The notes under the pieces were generated by a model. The model did not search any database, was not told the origin of the DNA, and saw nothing but the letters and a program-made list of their open reading frames with translations. From positions 248,001 to 312,000 of the forward strand of contig NC_089178.1 of NCBI RefSeq assembly GCF_947507565.1: DNA of 64,000 bases, written 5' to 3'. Below, one piece after another: positions 22,394 to 33,964 of this stretch. Positions within the stretch are counted from its first letter, which is position 1. Every line of letters starts with the position of its first letter. The stretch is from Oscarella lobularis (lineage: Eukaryota; Porifera; Homoscleromorpha; Homosclerophorida; Oscarellidae). The translations under genes and the position numbers were made by a program.

Positions 22394-25300
22394 ATGGCGA
22401 GTCGCGTTCGCTTGACCGCTCTTCCGAATTCTCACGTCTTTCTTGATCGGGAGTGCTCGCTCGAGACGCCGGTGAAGATCGGCCGATCGGTGGCGAGAAC
22501 GAAGCCGAGCCACGACAATCTGATCTTCGACTGCAAGGTGCTCTCGCGAAATCACGCTCTCCTGTGGGAAGAAGGCGACAAGGTGAGCGCGGAATGTATA
22601 GAATCGAGCGCGTAAAGGCGACATTTTCGTTAGTTTTTCATACGGGATATGAAAAGCAGCAACGGAACGTTCGTCAATCGGCAGCGGCTGAGTCGCAGCG
22701 GCGAGGAGAGCGCGCCGTTTGAAATTAAGAATGGGGACGAATTGCAGTTCGGCGTCGATGTGGTGGAAAACAAGAAAGGTAGAGTTAGAACCCAAAAATT
22801 CTTTGCCTTTTATGATTTTTTCACACAAAGTGACCCATGGCTGTGTTATTGCTACGGTGACTTTTCTCAAAGACGACGCAGCTTACTCGCAGTTGTAAGT
22901 GAAGAAGCGTCTTATTATAATTGATTAATTAAAATGTTTTTAGTGGGACCGTTGCGAAGGTGTGGTGAACGAATTTTTTTCCTTCAATTATTATTTTTGT
23001 CTTGTCCTGCAGCTGGAAGCTGTATCATCTCGCGATCTCATTGAATTAACTGATCTGCTTCAGGTTGGGCCGTATCCAATGAAATAGTTACGCATGATTG
23101 ATCGTCTTAATTTTTCTAGGCACTGAAACAAAGAGAAGAAGCTCTTGCTTCCAAGTTGGCAAAGATGCAAGAGGTCATCCTATCTGTAGAATCAGATGCA
23201 AGTCAACGGTTTCAGGTAAACCGAGAAAAGAAGGGGATGACGCTTGACGATTTTTACGTACGAAGATGCTGCTCAACGAAGATCACCTGCTTTCTCGCAT
23301 CGAAGTGCTTGAAAATCAAGTTCAAATATACTCCCAGGTCAGAACTGCGTAGAATTCCGTGGGGGGGACCGTTGCCAAGCGTTACTGTTTTATAGACGTA
23401 CGAGACAAGTGAATTGCAGAACAAAGCGGCAGTGTTAGTCGAAGAGAAGATGCAATATGAAGTAAAATCAAAGGTACAGCAGTCTGCGCGTCAATTACGT
23501 ATCACGATGAATTGAAACCACTAAACACAACTGGCGAGTTTCTTGATTCTCTCTTCTAGGAAGCTCTTCGACGCGTTCTGCAAGAAAAACTTGAGTATGC
23601 TAGCAAATTGGCTGAGATTCAGGTGACGTACAGACATTTATCAATGGGGCTCTTGCTTCTATATGGCACATTTTTCAACGCTCAATGGCTCTTTGTAGAG
23701 AAACTATGATCAATCAGAGGAAGAATGCGACAAGTTTCGCGCCATGTATGAGGAGTCGCAAGAATCTTTAAAGAATCTCAGAGAAGCTCACAACAAGGTA
23801 GTTCGTTACTTGGTTTCTATTGGCGTAGCGTTTGAATGAGCCCAGACTGATGTGACCGACTTTTTTTGTAGAAAAAAGAGGAGTTGGTTGATCTTGAAAA
23901 TCGATTCGTCTCTCTTCAAGCCCAGTACGTGGAACACAAGCAAATGGTAAATAATTTTTTTTCTTGCCACAAAAGTCCACCTTCGGTTTCGCTGTCTAGA
24001 CGACGTCAGAAAAAGAGGGCTTGGAGAAGCAAGTCAAGACATTGACAATGGCAGAAAGCAAGCTAGCAGTCCAAGTAAGTGTCTCTCCGTTACCCAAGAA
24101 ACATTGAACTTTGATGATAAATGATCTCAAAGGTAGAGTCTCTGCAAGCGGAGTTCGATTTTGCTGCAGAGCATTTGACTTCTCTGAAAGGTGTCATATA
24201 TACCAGAAGACACTTCATATCAAACAATATGAACCTTTTTTTAATTAATAGCGAAACTCGAAACAGCGTCAAAGAAACCCGAAAGATCAGGTTTAGATTT
24301 TGAAAGCGTTTCTTTTGCATTGGCAACTTAGTAGCCACTCTTCTTCGTAGACATTTCCATTCAAGTCGAGGCACTTGTATCCATTGCAGAATGTCAGACA
24401 AACTTTCAAACGGACGAGTCGTCAGTGCAGACGTCGTCGCTTATTCTATCAGAGTCGCACACGCAAACGGACTTTGAAGAGACGGCGAAGCAAGATCAAG
24501 CCGTTCAAGTTACTATAGAGAAGACGGTGCCTGTTCGACCGGCACCTAAAAATCAACGCTCCGAAGTGTCGCTTCAACTTAAGCCGTTTCAAGAGGATTG
24601 TGTCGTCCAGAAAGCCGAGCTTCAGGCGTCGTCTCTTCCGGGCGCTGTGTCCGAACGTAAGAACTGGATTTGAAATAATTCGTTTTGGATTTGTTTTTGT
24701 AGTTGATTCTGACATGGAGAAGGGCTTTCTCAAAGCGGAGAACAATCAGCTTAGGAAGCAGAAGAACAAGCTAGAAGGTGGGGGAAGAGAGAGTTACGCT
24801 GTTGTGCACTGTAGTCCTGCGAATCTTTTCAGCTCAACTTTATGAGCTGGAGAAAAAGCTCAACGAAGCCGAAGCTTCTACTCAACTTTCGAGCGAAATG
24901 TCAGACGCGTTGGAGAAGGTTTGGAAGGATCTAAGAGAGTCCAAGGAACAAAATCAGAAATTACAGAGTAAAGGACGAATACAGTAAATTTGTCGTTCAA
25001 TTATTCATTTTTTTTATAGTGACTCTGAGCCAGCAAAGGTCTAACGAAGAAACGATGAAGAATCAGCTTCACACCGAACACCAGCAGACGGCAAGGTCGT
25101 TCGCTGTCTTAACAATATTAGTCAGGGTTCACAAAATTGTGCGCGTAGGGAGAAAAGAGAGAAGGACGAACTTTTGCGTAAGAACACTTTGCTCTCTGTA
25201 CAATTGGCCGAAATCCAGGGCCACATGCACAAACAAGAGGCAAGGCTCTATCCGTGCACTGTGCTCTTACGTTCAAACTATTTTTTTTCACTCAGGCTCA

Positions 25301-25732
25301 GCTTCAGGGTCGCGCTCAGAAGTCAATCGAAGAAGGAAAACTTGAGGAGAAGCGCCAGAAGCAGGTAATCGCGGTACGCTAGAAGTGACGTAAAGTAGCA
25401 TCCGTATCACGAGCATTGCTCAATCATTTAGCACAAAATTGTAGTAGGTACCAGTAGTGTTCTGTTCTTTTGCACAGCGCGACTCACTGCAAGCGCACTT
25501 AACTACGATGAACAAGTCGATCAAGGAGAAGCAGGGACGCATTGAAATATTGCAGAACCAATTAAGAGATTTGAAGGAACGTTTTCGTCACGCCCGGGTA
25601 AGCTTTCGCGTTGACCAGGTTTTATGTCTAATTTTTTGCTCCTAGGTTTCTCGTCGAATAGCCGTTATACTAGGCATTGCAGCAGCAATCATCACTTGGA
25701 TTGTTTTGTACGTACTGGCTTGGGTGTTCTAG
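22394..25732 (+). CDS. SLMAP: SLMAP, tail-anchored FHA protein of the STRIPAK complex
   Basis: ATG at 22394 opens an FHA domain: [36 protein letters not shown], then over an intron [20 protein letters not shown] and [11 protein letters not shown]. The Arg, SRNH and SSNGT phosphothreonine-binding motifs are all present. Many short exons then encode a long coiled coil. The central linker (about 24390-24600) has several TQT-type motifs (SVQTSS, HTQTDF). The protein ends with a single hydrophobic helix ([20 protein letters not shown]) and the stop at 25730-25732, the tail anchor expected for SLMAP. In animals SLMAP links MST1/2 kinases to PP2A through STRIPAK. Confidence 0.9.
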
Positions 25733-25815
25733 AAAGAATCACATTTATGCGTTGCATAGCAAAAGCATATAATATACAGATCTTTCATTTATAGTATAGA
25801 TCGTCTAGCCCGGAT

Positions 25816-28800
25816 ATGTGGAACGACGATTCTGAAGTAAGGGAGCTTCAGCGGCACGCTAACGATGCGAATACTTTGTTTTGAAGTCGTTTGAGGCTAA
25901 AGCGATTTCCTCCTACTCGGAATCATGCAAGATTCCGTCGATCGCGTCCGGTCGCATCTTTCGCGACGAAGAAAATCCCCAAAACGTTGTCGTAGAATCG
26001 TCTTGGAAACAGCGAGACGTTCGCAGGAGCAAAATGGGGCACTACAATCGCGTTCACTTCGTGCATTTCGATGAGAAAGGCTCCACTGTGCACGAAACGC
26101 CTTTTCCTCACGAGCGGTCAAAAGGGTGAGTGCAGTAACAAGTCGATACCTTTCATTTGTCTATTTTTCACTAGCATTCAAGTGAAGAAAGCATCTCCCT
26201 CTTCCAAATATCTCGCCGTTGTTTCGTCGACTGACGAAAAGAAGCAATTTCTAGAAGTCTTTCATCGGAATCTAATTAAAATTTAATTTATCAAGTGGTT
26301 TTTAGATTTGGAAGAAAGATTATCTTCTGTGCAGCTACGACGTGTCTTCTTCGAAAGAGCACGGGAAAATCATTTGCGAAGGTCTTCTTTTGGCAAACGA
26401 ATTCAAGTAATTTGGTGACATTTCTTTTCTCAGAGCCTTTTGGCTATTTTGATTGGTCGAACCGCGAAGACAAATTGCTCTATGTAGCCGAAAAATACTT
26501 CCCAAAACCCACGTCTTTCTTCGAAACGAAAGATTGTGAGATGAAAATGCTGTGGGCGTTTGCTGTATTGTCAATTTGATTTATATTGTAGCTGGTGACC
26601 ATAGCCAGACTGGCGATGCTCAAAACGCTGGAAAAGTGAGAACATGCTGAACCAAGTCTTATATTTTATTTATTTTTTATTTATTTCTTTGTCTGGAAGG
26701 GAAAGCAGTACGAGTACCACGAGACTTGGGGAGAGCAACAGCACTTTCACCATCCTCTTCCCGTTGTTTTTGATGTTGATGCAAAGACAGCTAAAATCAT
26801 CGAGGGTATTCCAGAAACGCTGTCAGTTGGCCAGGTATGCATATTATAGACTCGTTCGTCATTCCAGTCGCCAACTTTCCCTAGGTTCATTGGGACGCAA
26901 ATGATGCAGGAATCTTTTTCGTTGGCTGGAAGCACTTTCCCAGACGATTGGGCGTGATATTTTGCGATAATAGACCGTATGTCGCTCACCCTATCTTCTG
27001 AAATTGCATCGCTGAAATCGGGCAGAAAAGTTTTCAATAATTAAAATATGACCTCATAAAAATAGCGAGACGACGATGCAATTTCAGCAGGAGGCATACA
27101 TGTCTTGTTTTGTTTTCTTAGATCTGCTGTGTATTACTTGAAATTCGCCGATTCTTCTCTTGGTATTACAGTTAGAGGCATATAGTTACATTTTAACTTC
27201 TCGGTCCACAGAATTGCTAAGTTTTCAGGACAGATCAGTGACAGCAATGACGTTCAACCCGTCAAATAACACAATCGTATATGCAGTAATTACTCTACAA
27301 AAATAATTATTTATACTCTTCGCTATAGATGTTTCTTGACCGGCCAGCAGGTGGACCTCATAGAACCTGTCAACGGCTTGTCTTAGTACGTCATTGTACA
27401 CACGTATAAACTGCAGTTGGAAAGCCATCCTTTACAGGTTGACGTAAAAAGCAAAGTGAAAACGATAATTGTCGACGTCGTGACGAAAATAACCGGTGAT
27501 TCAGAGACGGCTCCCCCTCGTCGCAATTTTTATCAATATTATTTTTAGGAGACGATTTTCCCGGTCTTTTTGTTCATTCTTTGGCGGATCGTCCGTGGTT
27601 GAACGACAAGAAGAAAATCGTTTTCTCTACCCAGTGGAAATCTAACTCAGTGAACTTATCTATCAATTTTGTCTCCCGTTTTCAACGTTTTTCCTCGTAT
27701 TGTAGCCAATCATTTCCGTCGACGTGGAAAGCAAGCGCGTAGAAAAAGTCCCATTGCCAGGTTTGCTGTTTTTTTTGTACACTTGAAGCCGTCGACGCAT
27801 TCTCTTTAGATTTGAGTGGAAGTTGGACGGTGCTCGACGTCAATCGAGACTTGGTTCTGTGCTCGTTTTCCTCCTTTTCTTCGCCTTTTCAGTTGGTGAG
27901 ATTCGAAGCCTCTTCAAACGAAAGAAAGCCCACAATGCCGGTTCCTATTCGTTTCAGTTCTTACTTCACTTTAAAGAAACCGCAAGTGGCAAGGACGACG
28001 TTGTGCCCATTGAACTCAGTAGGCGAAATTCGCACTATTTTTGGTGCATTCTATGCTTTTGCTTTTTTAGCTCGTCCATCTGTGTCGTTCGAGGATCAGT
28101 TCACGTGGCAATCCATCTCTTTCATGCCCGTCTCGGAGCCTTTCAAAGGCACTCACTCCGGCTTCGTCTTTCGCTGTCGCGCCTCGTCATTCTATTTTTC
28201 GCAGATATTCCGTTCGATGCACTTTTGCTAGAACCGACGGCTCAACGTAGTAGCAGCGACGAGAAGCGTCCTCTTCTTGTCTGTCCTCACGGTAACCGCG
28301 CGCACAGCGCAAGATTTTAGCACTTTATTTGTGTTCGCGAAGGGGGTCCGCACAGCTGCTTTCCGACCGCGTTCAGTTGGTATGCGACGTCTTTCTGTTT
28401 GTTGGACTTTGCGGTACTTTTTGGTGAGTTGATCCCTCGTTCAATTTTTTCTTTCTTTGCAGCACTCTATCTATTTTTCTTCTCGCGTGTAGTCAACTAT
28501 CGTGGGTCAACTGGTTTTGGCAAGGCTTCTATTGACTGTCTTCTTGGCAACGTTGGAACTGTGGACGTTCATGATGTTCACGTGAGTGGAGAAAAGGAAG
28601 CGTTTTCCTCTTGAGACTTCTTTTCCAGCAAGCTGTCTGTCAAGTTGCTGCCAGCGGCAAGATTGATCAGTCTAGGATTTTTGTCATGGGAGGCTCCCAC
28701 GGCGGCTTTCTGACTGCTCACTTAGTCGGCCAGTATCCTGTGAGTTATTCTTCTTCAGAGAAGAAGAATATAGCGATTAGGTACTCTTTAGGACTACTAC

Positions 28801-29397
28801 AGAGCAGCGTGTTTGAGAAACCCGGTGACGAATTTTGCAAGTGAGGACTTGCACAGAGTGTTTCGAGAGCACTTTATACTTTTTCCTTTTCTAGGCATGG
28901 TTGGAGTGTCTGACATTCCTGATTGGTTAGCCGCTCTATTTTGCCTTCGCTTTTTGATGGTTTGTGCAGGGTCTATGCGGAAGCTGGATTGGACTACTCG
29001 TTTAAACAATCGGCAACAGCTGCTGCATTGAAAGCTATGATTGACGTCTCGCCAATTGGCCACGTGGATAAAGTTTGACTAAAAATTGTCTTTGCCGTTG
29101 GTTGCTGACGCTACCATGCACTTCTTAGGTTAAAACTCCTTGCCTGTTTTCAATTGGAGCAAAAGACCTCAGAGTTCCTCCGTCCCAAGGCTTAGAATTT
29201 TATCACGCTCTTAGAGCTAGAGGCGTTGCAACCGAGTCAGTAGCACATTAGTAGTCAATAATTTTCAGCGCTTCCAATTTTTATTTAGGCTCTATATGTA
29301 TCCCGACAGCTGTCATCCGATCTCTGAAGTTGATGCGGAAGCTGACGCGTTCATTCATGCTGTCATGTGGTTTTTTAGACATGGTAAGTCTGAGTGA
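25816..29397 (+). CDS. APEH: acylaminoacyl-peptidase (acylpeptide hydrolase), family S9C
   Basis: Cytosolic serine peptidase that removes N-acylated residues from peptides. ATG 25816 (MWNDDSE) joins over a 48-bp intron to SFEAKAISSYSES. The propeller region includes ESSWKQRDVRRSKMGH, FGYFDWSNREDKLLYVAEKY, YEYHETWGEQQ, VHWDANDAGIFFVGW and GSWTVLDVNRDLVLC. The hydrolase region has CPHGGPHS-type sequence over an intron near 28290-28345, VNYRGSTGFGKASIDCLLGN, and the nucleophile motif GGSHGGF near 28690. The acid motif GAKDLRVPP lies near 29165, and the catalytic His is in SCHPISEVDAEAD near 29313. All three catalytic residues are present. Stop at 29395-29397, with a poly(A) signal 16 nt later. 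Confidence 0.92.
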
Positions 29398-29412
29398 ATA
29401 ACTGTGTCGCAA

Positions 29413-29418
29413 AATAAA
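29413..29418 (+). terminator. polyadenylation signal of APEH
   Basis: aataaa 16 nt after the APEH stop and about 42 nt before the FANCE start codon, so cleavage would occur almost at the FANCE start. Confidence 0.55.
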
Positions 29419-29459
29419 AACGCGCCAAAAAAGCGGCGAGCGCGCGCGTTAGCTCGAAT

Positions 29460-31543
29460 ATGTCGCATTGCGTGGAAGAGGATTTTCATCCGCAGTTTCG
29501 ACTCGAGTCTATTCTCCGTCGACTTCCGAAGTCGTGCCAAGAGTTCTTAGCTGCTCTGACTCAATCTCCGTGGTCAGCTGATCGAGTTTTGCGACGGCAG
29601 GCTCCGATCGAATCGGAGGAGCCAGAATCGGAACGTTTCTCCGTCTCAATGGACCTAATCGACCTAACTATGAGACTAGCGGAAAAAGAAGCTGTTCAAA
29701 TGGGCCAAAAAGTCGTCACGTGAGACGGAAAGTTTAGATTGAATTTAGAAATTCGACTATCTCTAATATTAGAGTCGACCGATTTCATCTATTACCTTTA
29801 AGCATGCAAACGACGTTTAGTGCCGTGCTGCTTTTATGCAGAGAATCTATACCTTTGGCTTGTCTAAAATGTTTCTTGTCATCTGTGGACACTTCTCATG
29901 CGGATAGCAACACTTCAAATAATGGCTGGATTGACGCCAATTTCAGCTGTTTGCACGACTATGTTGAAAGTGGGGAGATCAATGCAAATGCGCAGCTCAG
30001 TGCGACAGTCCGAAGTTCATGTGCAGCGATCGGTAGAACACTATTAGCTGACGGAAGCAGCGTGTTTAGTAGAAACAAATCCCAAAGCAAGCAGGCTCTT
30101 ATTGACGTTTCTGAGCCGATGCAAGAGGACATTGCTATTGATGTCAAACCTGCTTCTCCTTCTCCCTCCTCTCCATCAGTGGTATCCAATTCACAGATGA
30201 AAGTGGTACTGGACAAAATACTGCAGTCAACCGGTAAGCTAGTATAATATATAAGAGACTTTCTAGCCATGGGCTATCAGCATGGTTTCAAAGTCTCCAT
30301 GTAAACAGAATAGGTTAATTATATTTATTAGGACAAAGCCTTTATTCATCTCAGAATGTAAGGCTAAAAGGTAGGATAATTGGTCAATGTATAATTTGCA
30401 TGTGCAGCTTGGCGGAAAGCTTTGTCAATTGTTCAAGTCTTTTTTATTTGGCGAAATGTTCTCACCAATAACTGAATTAAGAGATTGCCTTACTGGGTGC
30501 TCAAAAGAACAGGTTCTGGTAACTTTTTCTACTAAATGCCTTTTAATTTTGTTGTTGTCTAAGATTGATCAATTGGCCACTGCCATCTGCTTTGATGAGC
30601 TTTCAGAAAGTCAATTCTGCGCCCTATGTTCTCTGGTACACGCGAAGTAAACGTTTTCAAGTGCTTCTACATAAGATTGTTCAGATAAGCGAAATTGATT
30701 TTGAAACCGATTCTTTTCTCATGACTCACTTATTCTCAAAGACAATTACATCCTGGGTATGGTCATCCTATGAGCATCACAGCCAATTGACAGACAGGCT
30801 GGAGAATAATTATTTGGCGTTTTAGGTTTCTTCTGCTGCTTGCACTGCTTCAAGGTCAGTCAAAGCTGGACTGTTAACCGTTTTGCAAGCCCAGTCTTTG
30901 CCATTCACTCGAAGCGTCCTTGTTCCCCTCTTGATAGACAGAGCTCTTCTAGGTATATCAGTTTATCCTGTCTTATTTTTCATTAACACCTGTCCAGATT
31001 CCTTAAGAGTCGACCTTTTCTGTGCAATCTACCGAGAATCTCCTGATTCATCAAGTAGAGAAACGGCATTGAATGGTCTACTTCAATCAAAAGTTTTCTT
31101 CCGTAATTAGTTTTGGCGCCAAAGTAAATTAATATGGCCAGTTGGGGTTTAGATGAAATTTGGTCTGACGAGCAGATAATGGTTCTGCTATGTTTGCTAG
31201 GGAGTAAGGTGAAATTAGGTACAGTATACTTGCATCAAAATAGCATGAATTTGCTCTCAGTTCATTGTGGGCAATGACGTTGCTGCTGCAATGTCTGATG
31301 CTTTGGAGAATAACGCTGTTGCTCACGCATCAAATCCAAAATTTACTCGTTTGGTGCTTGAATTGATTCGATATCACGGAATTGATGTACGCCCAGTAAC
31401 GTCCAATTTGGGATGGGAAGCTTTTGCTAACTTTACCTGTTTTTTAGTTCTGCGGATTCGAATCTGCGCTGGAAAGGGTTTTACAAATAAGCAACAATGT
31501 TCTAAAGAAAGCTGCCCTGGCTGCACTGAGGAAAATGAGATAA
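29460..31543 (+). CDS. FANCE: FANCE, Fanconi anaemia core complex subunit
   Basis: Nuclear bridge between the FA core complex and FANCD2. ATG 29460 (MSHCVEEDFHPQF) is followed by ILRRLPKSCQEFLAALTQS, like the N-terminal helical repeat of FANCE. A low-complexity linker (SPSPSSPSVV) follows. The C-terminal helical domain runs over several exons: LFKSFLFGEMFSPITELRD, LSESQFCALCSLVH, VSSAACTASRSVKAGLLTV, LPFTRSVLVPLLIDRALL, DEQIMVLLCLLGSK, AAAMSDALENN, TRLVLELIRYHGID, and a last exon GFESALERVLQISNNVLKKA ending AALRKMR at the stop 31541-31543. The final motif matches the human C-terminus. The join near 31090-31150 was not fully resolved. The next start codon lies only 5 bp after this stop. Confidence 0.82.
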
Positions 31544-31548
31544 ATATT

Positions 31549-33786
31549 ATGAAAAACATTCTGTCCCGTATAGTCATGTTGTTCGTCGCGTTCATCTTCC
31601 TGGTGGCCGTTCGCAGAGCCTCCCCGAGCTTCGTAGAGCACGTGAGGCTGTCAATCGGCACCGGCGGGGAAGGATTCGGCGTCGGCGGTCTCATGCCCGG
31701 CGTCCAGCTTCCATTCGGACAAATACGAGCGTCGCCCGACACGAAAGGCGACATCAACCTCGCGTGGAATCACTACGGAGGCTATTATTACAACGACCAT
31801 CTAATCAAATGCTTTTCGCACACGCACATGGTCGGATCGGGCGCAACCGACTACGGAAACGTGTGTCTGATGCCCCTATCAAAAATCGACTCCAAACGAG
31901 TCGACGTCCAATCGAAATTTCACCACGACAACGAAACAATGGAACCGGGTTTCTATTCCGTTTATCTCGACGATTTGAGAGCGAACGTCGAAGTGACGGC
32001 TGCAGGAGAACACGTTGTAGTGTATCGATTTACGTTTGGAGAGGGCCGTTCTCTCTCTATCGATCCGACGTCTTCTCTCGTTTCCGATGCCTGCGTTGGC
32101 GCCCAGATTGAAATTGTTCCGGATAAACGAACGCTCGTGGGATGGGGTCGGACGAAGGGTTCATTGACCGGTCGCAATGGAAAAGGTGTTGCCGTCTATT
32201 TTGCTCTTCGAGCGAAAGCCGATTTTAGCGCGTGGGGAGTCTGGGTCAATGAGACGCTGCTTTTGAATGAGACGCGGGCTACTGGCAACGATATTCGCGC
32301 CTTCGTTTCGGTATCCGAGAGACAGGTGGAAGTCGCTTTCGGCATAAGTTTCGTTTCTGTCGAACAAGCGTTGATAAACGTACAAAGCGAATGGAATTCG
32401 CAGACGTCGTTTGACGAGTACAAGGATTATGCTCAGAACACGTGGGAACGCCACTTGTCGCTAATCGATATCCAAACGGACGATGACGACGACACTCTCG
32501 TCAAATTCTACACGGCACTCTACCACGCTTTCATGGCACCGACCCTCTTTAGCGATACCAACGGAAAGTATCTCGACATGACAGGAAACGTTCGAACGCT
32601 TCCAAATGGAACGAAGCACTATACGGACATGTCTATATGGGACATCCATCGAACCCAAGTGCCTCTTTTGTCCCTCGTACGACCTCAAACGGCAACCGAA
32701 ATCGCTCAGTCACTCGTACGCATGTACAAAGACGGTGGTGATTTGCCCCGATGGCCAATAGCCAATGTATATAGTGGCTGCATGATCGGAAATCACGCGA
32801 ATGTTATCCTACTCGACGTACTGCGTAAAATTGGTGGCAGTGCCTTTGACGTTCAAGCGGCCTACGATGCAATGAAGGTTCAGGCCGAAGATCCGCGACG
32901 ACCGCACATCGGTCGAGCCGGACTAGACGACTACCTTCGTTACGGGTACGTGGGTAGGGAAACGAGTTCCGAGTCGGTGAGCCTCACGCTGGCTTACGCT
33001 TTTGACGATTGGGCGATTGGACAGGTGGCCGTTTATCTTGGCTTGTCAGCCGATGCGGCGCGCTACGCAAATCGATCAAAGTCATATAAAAACGTGTGGG
33101 ATTCCAAACGAAAGCTCATGTGTCCAAGAGATGTTAATGGAACTTTTCACTGTCCACTTGATCCTAATCTCAATGATTGGATTGTGAAGAACAGCGGGTA
33201 TACGGAGGGAAACGCGGCCCAGTGGACGTGGTTCGTGCCGCACGACGTGCCGGGTCTAATCGACTTGTTCGGAGAGAACGACTTTGTGAGTCGACTCGAT
33301 CAATTCATGGAACGTTCGGAAAGGCAAAAGTCCAACCTCCTTCCCAATTCGTACTACTGGGCCGGAAACGAGCCCGACCTATTGTCTCCCTACTTGTTCA
33401 ACTTTGCGAAGAGAGCGAATTTGACGCAGAGATACGTTCGCTGGTTGGCCGACAATCGCTATACGACCGAACCGCGAGGCGTCCCCGGAAACGACGACTA
33501 TGGCACGTTGAGTTCTTGGTACGTGTGGAGTGTTATTGGGCTCTATCCGCTCGCCGGTACGACGCTCTATTTCGTCGGGGCGCCACGTGCGAGTGATATC
33601 ACTATAAGTTTGACCAACGGGGCTCGATTGAAAATCTTCGTCAATGCTTCTAGTATCGCCGGGGATTCTTATGTGACAAGTGCTTGGGTCAATGGAAAGC
33701 CTGTTGACATGATCGATCATCCGTTTGTTGATCACGCGGAGATTTCCAAAGGGGGGAACATTACGTTTTGGATGACGTCGATGTAG
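31549..33786 (+). CDS. GH92 family alpha-mannosidase, intronless, membrane-anchored or secreted
   Basis: Single exon of 745 codons. MKNILSRIVMLFVAFIFLVA is a signal peptide or anchor. GH92 hallmarks follow: GTGGEGFGVGGLMPGVQLPFG, FSHTHMVGSGATDYG, WDIHRTQVPLLSLV, LPRWPIANVYSGCMIG, GYTEGNAAQWTWFVPHD with the catalytic acid Glu, GNEPDLLSPYLFN, and GNDDYGTLSSWYVWS with the catalytic Asp pair, then GLYPLAGTTLYF. These are exo-acting alpha-mannosidases that are abundant in bacteria and present in some fungi. Absence of introns, in a neighbourhood where almost every gene has many, suggests a transferred gene or retrocopy. The frame stays open further upstream through FANCE exons, but the signal peptide at 31549 marks the likely start. 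Confidence 0.9.
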   Translation: MKNILSRIVMLFVAFIFLVAVRRASPSFVEHVRLSIGTGGEGFGVGGLMPGVQLPFGQIRASPDTKGDINLAWNHYGGYYYNDHLIKCFSHTHMVGSGATDYGNVCLMPLSKIDSKRVDVQSKFHHDNETMEPGFYSVYLDDLRANVEVTAAGEHVVVYRFTFGEGRSLSIDPTSSLVSDACVGAQIEIVPDKRTLVGWGRTKGSLTGRNGKGVAVYFALRAKADFSAWGVWVNETLLLNETRATGNDIRAFVSVSERQVEVAFGISFVSVEQALINVQSEWNSQTSFDEYKDYAQNTWERHLSLIDIQTDDDDDTLVKFYTALYHAFMAPTLFSDTNGKYLDMTGNVRTLPNGTKHYTDMSIWDIHRTQVPLLSLVRPQTATEIAQSLVRMYKDGGDLPRWPIANVYSGCMIGNHANVILLDVLRKIGGSAFDVQAAYDAMKVQAEDPRRPHIGRAGLDDYLRYGYVGRETSSESVSLTLAYAFDDWAIGQVAVYLGLSADAARYANRSKSYKNVWDSKRKLMCPRDVNGTFHCPLDPNLNDWIVKNSGYTEGNAAQWTWFVPHDVPGLIDLFGENDFVSRLDQFMERSERQKSNLLPNSYYWAGNEPDLLSPYLFNFAKRANLTQRYVRWLADNRYTTEPRGVPGNDDYGTLSSWYVWSVIGLYPLAGTTLYFVGAPRASDITISLTNGARLKIFVNASSIAGDSYVTSAWVNGKPVDMIDHPFVDHAEISKGGNITFWMTSM

Positions 33787-33847
33787 CTTGGCTTTTCTCG
33801 CTGGGTGCAGGCACGAGGTGGGAGAAAGATTTTTACATGTTTTTTTT

Positions 33848-33853
33848 TTTATT
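33848..33853 (-). terminator. polyadenylation signal of NEDD1
   Basis: AATAAA on the minus strand within an A-rich run, 112 nt beyond the NEDD1 stop. It lies inside the 178-bp gap between the convergent GH92 and NEDD1 genes. Confidence 0.4.
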
Positions 33854-33964
33854 ATAGGAGTTTTGATCAAATGGACGACGATAGCAGTTAAGCGAGGTTT
33901 TTTGTGTGACAGCGCAACAGGTACAATGTAGCTTTGTATACGTATGGGCAGTGTCTGCACGCGT

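Noticed and set aside
31267-31548. Upstream extension of the GH92 reading frame to 839 codons
   Set aside because: It runs through FANCE exons and an intron in a frame that is used only partly by FANCE. The signal peptide at 31549 gives a better start.
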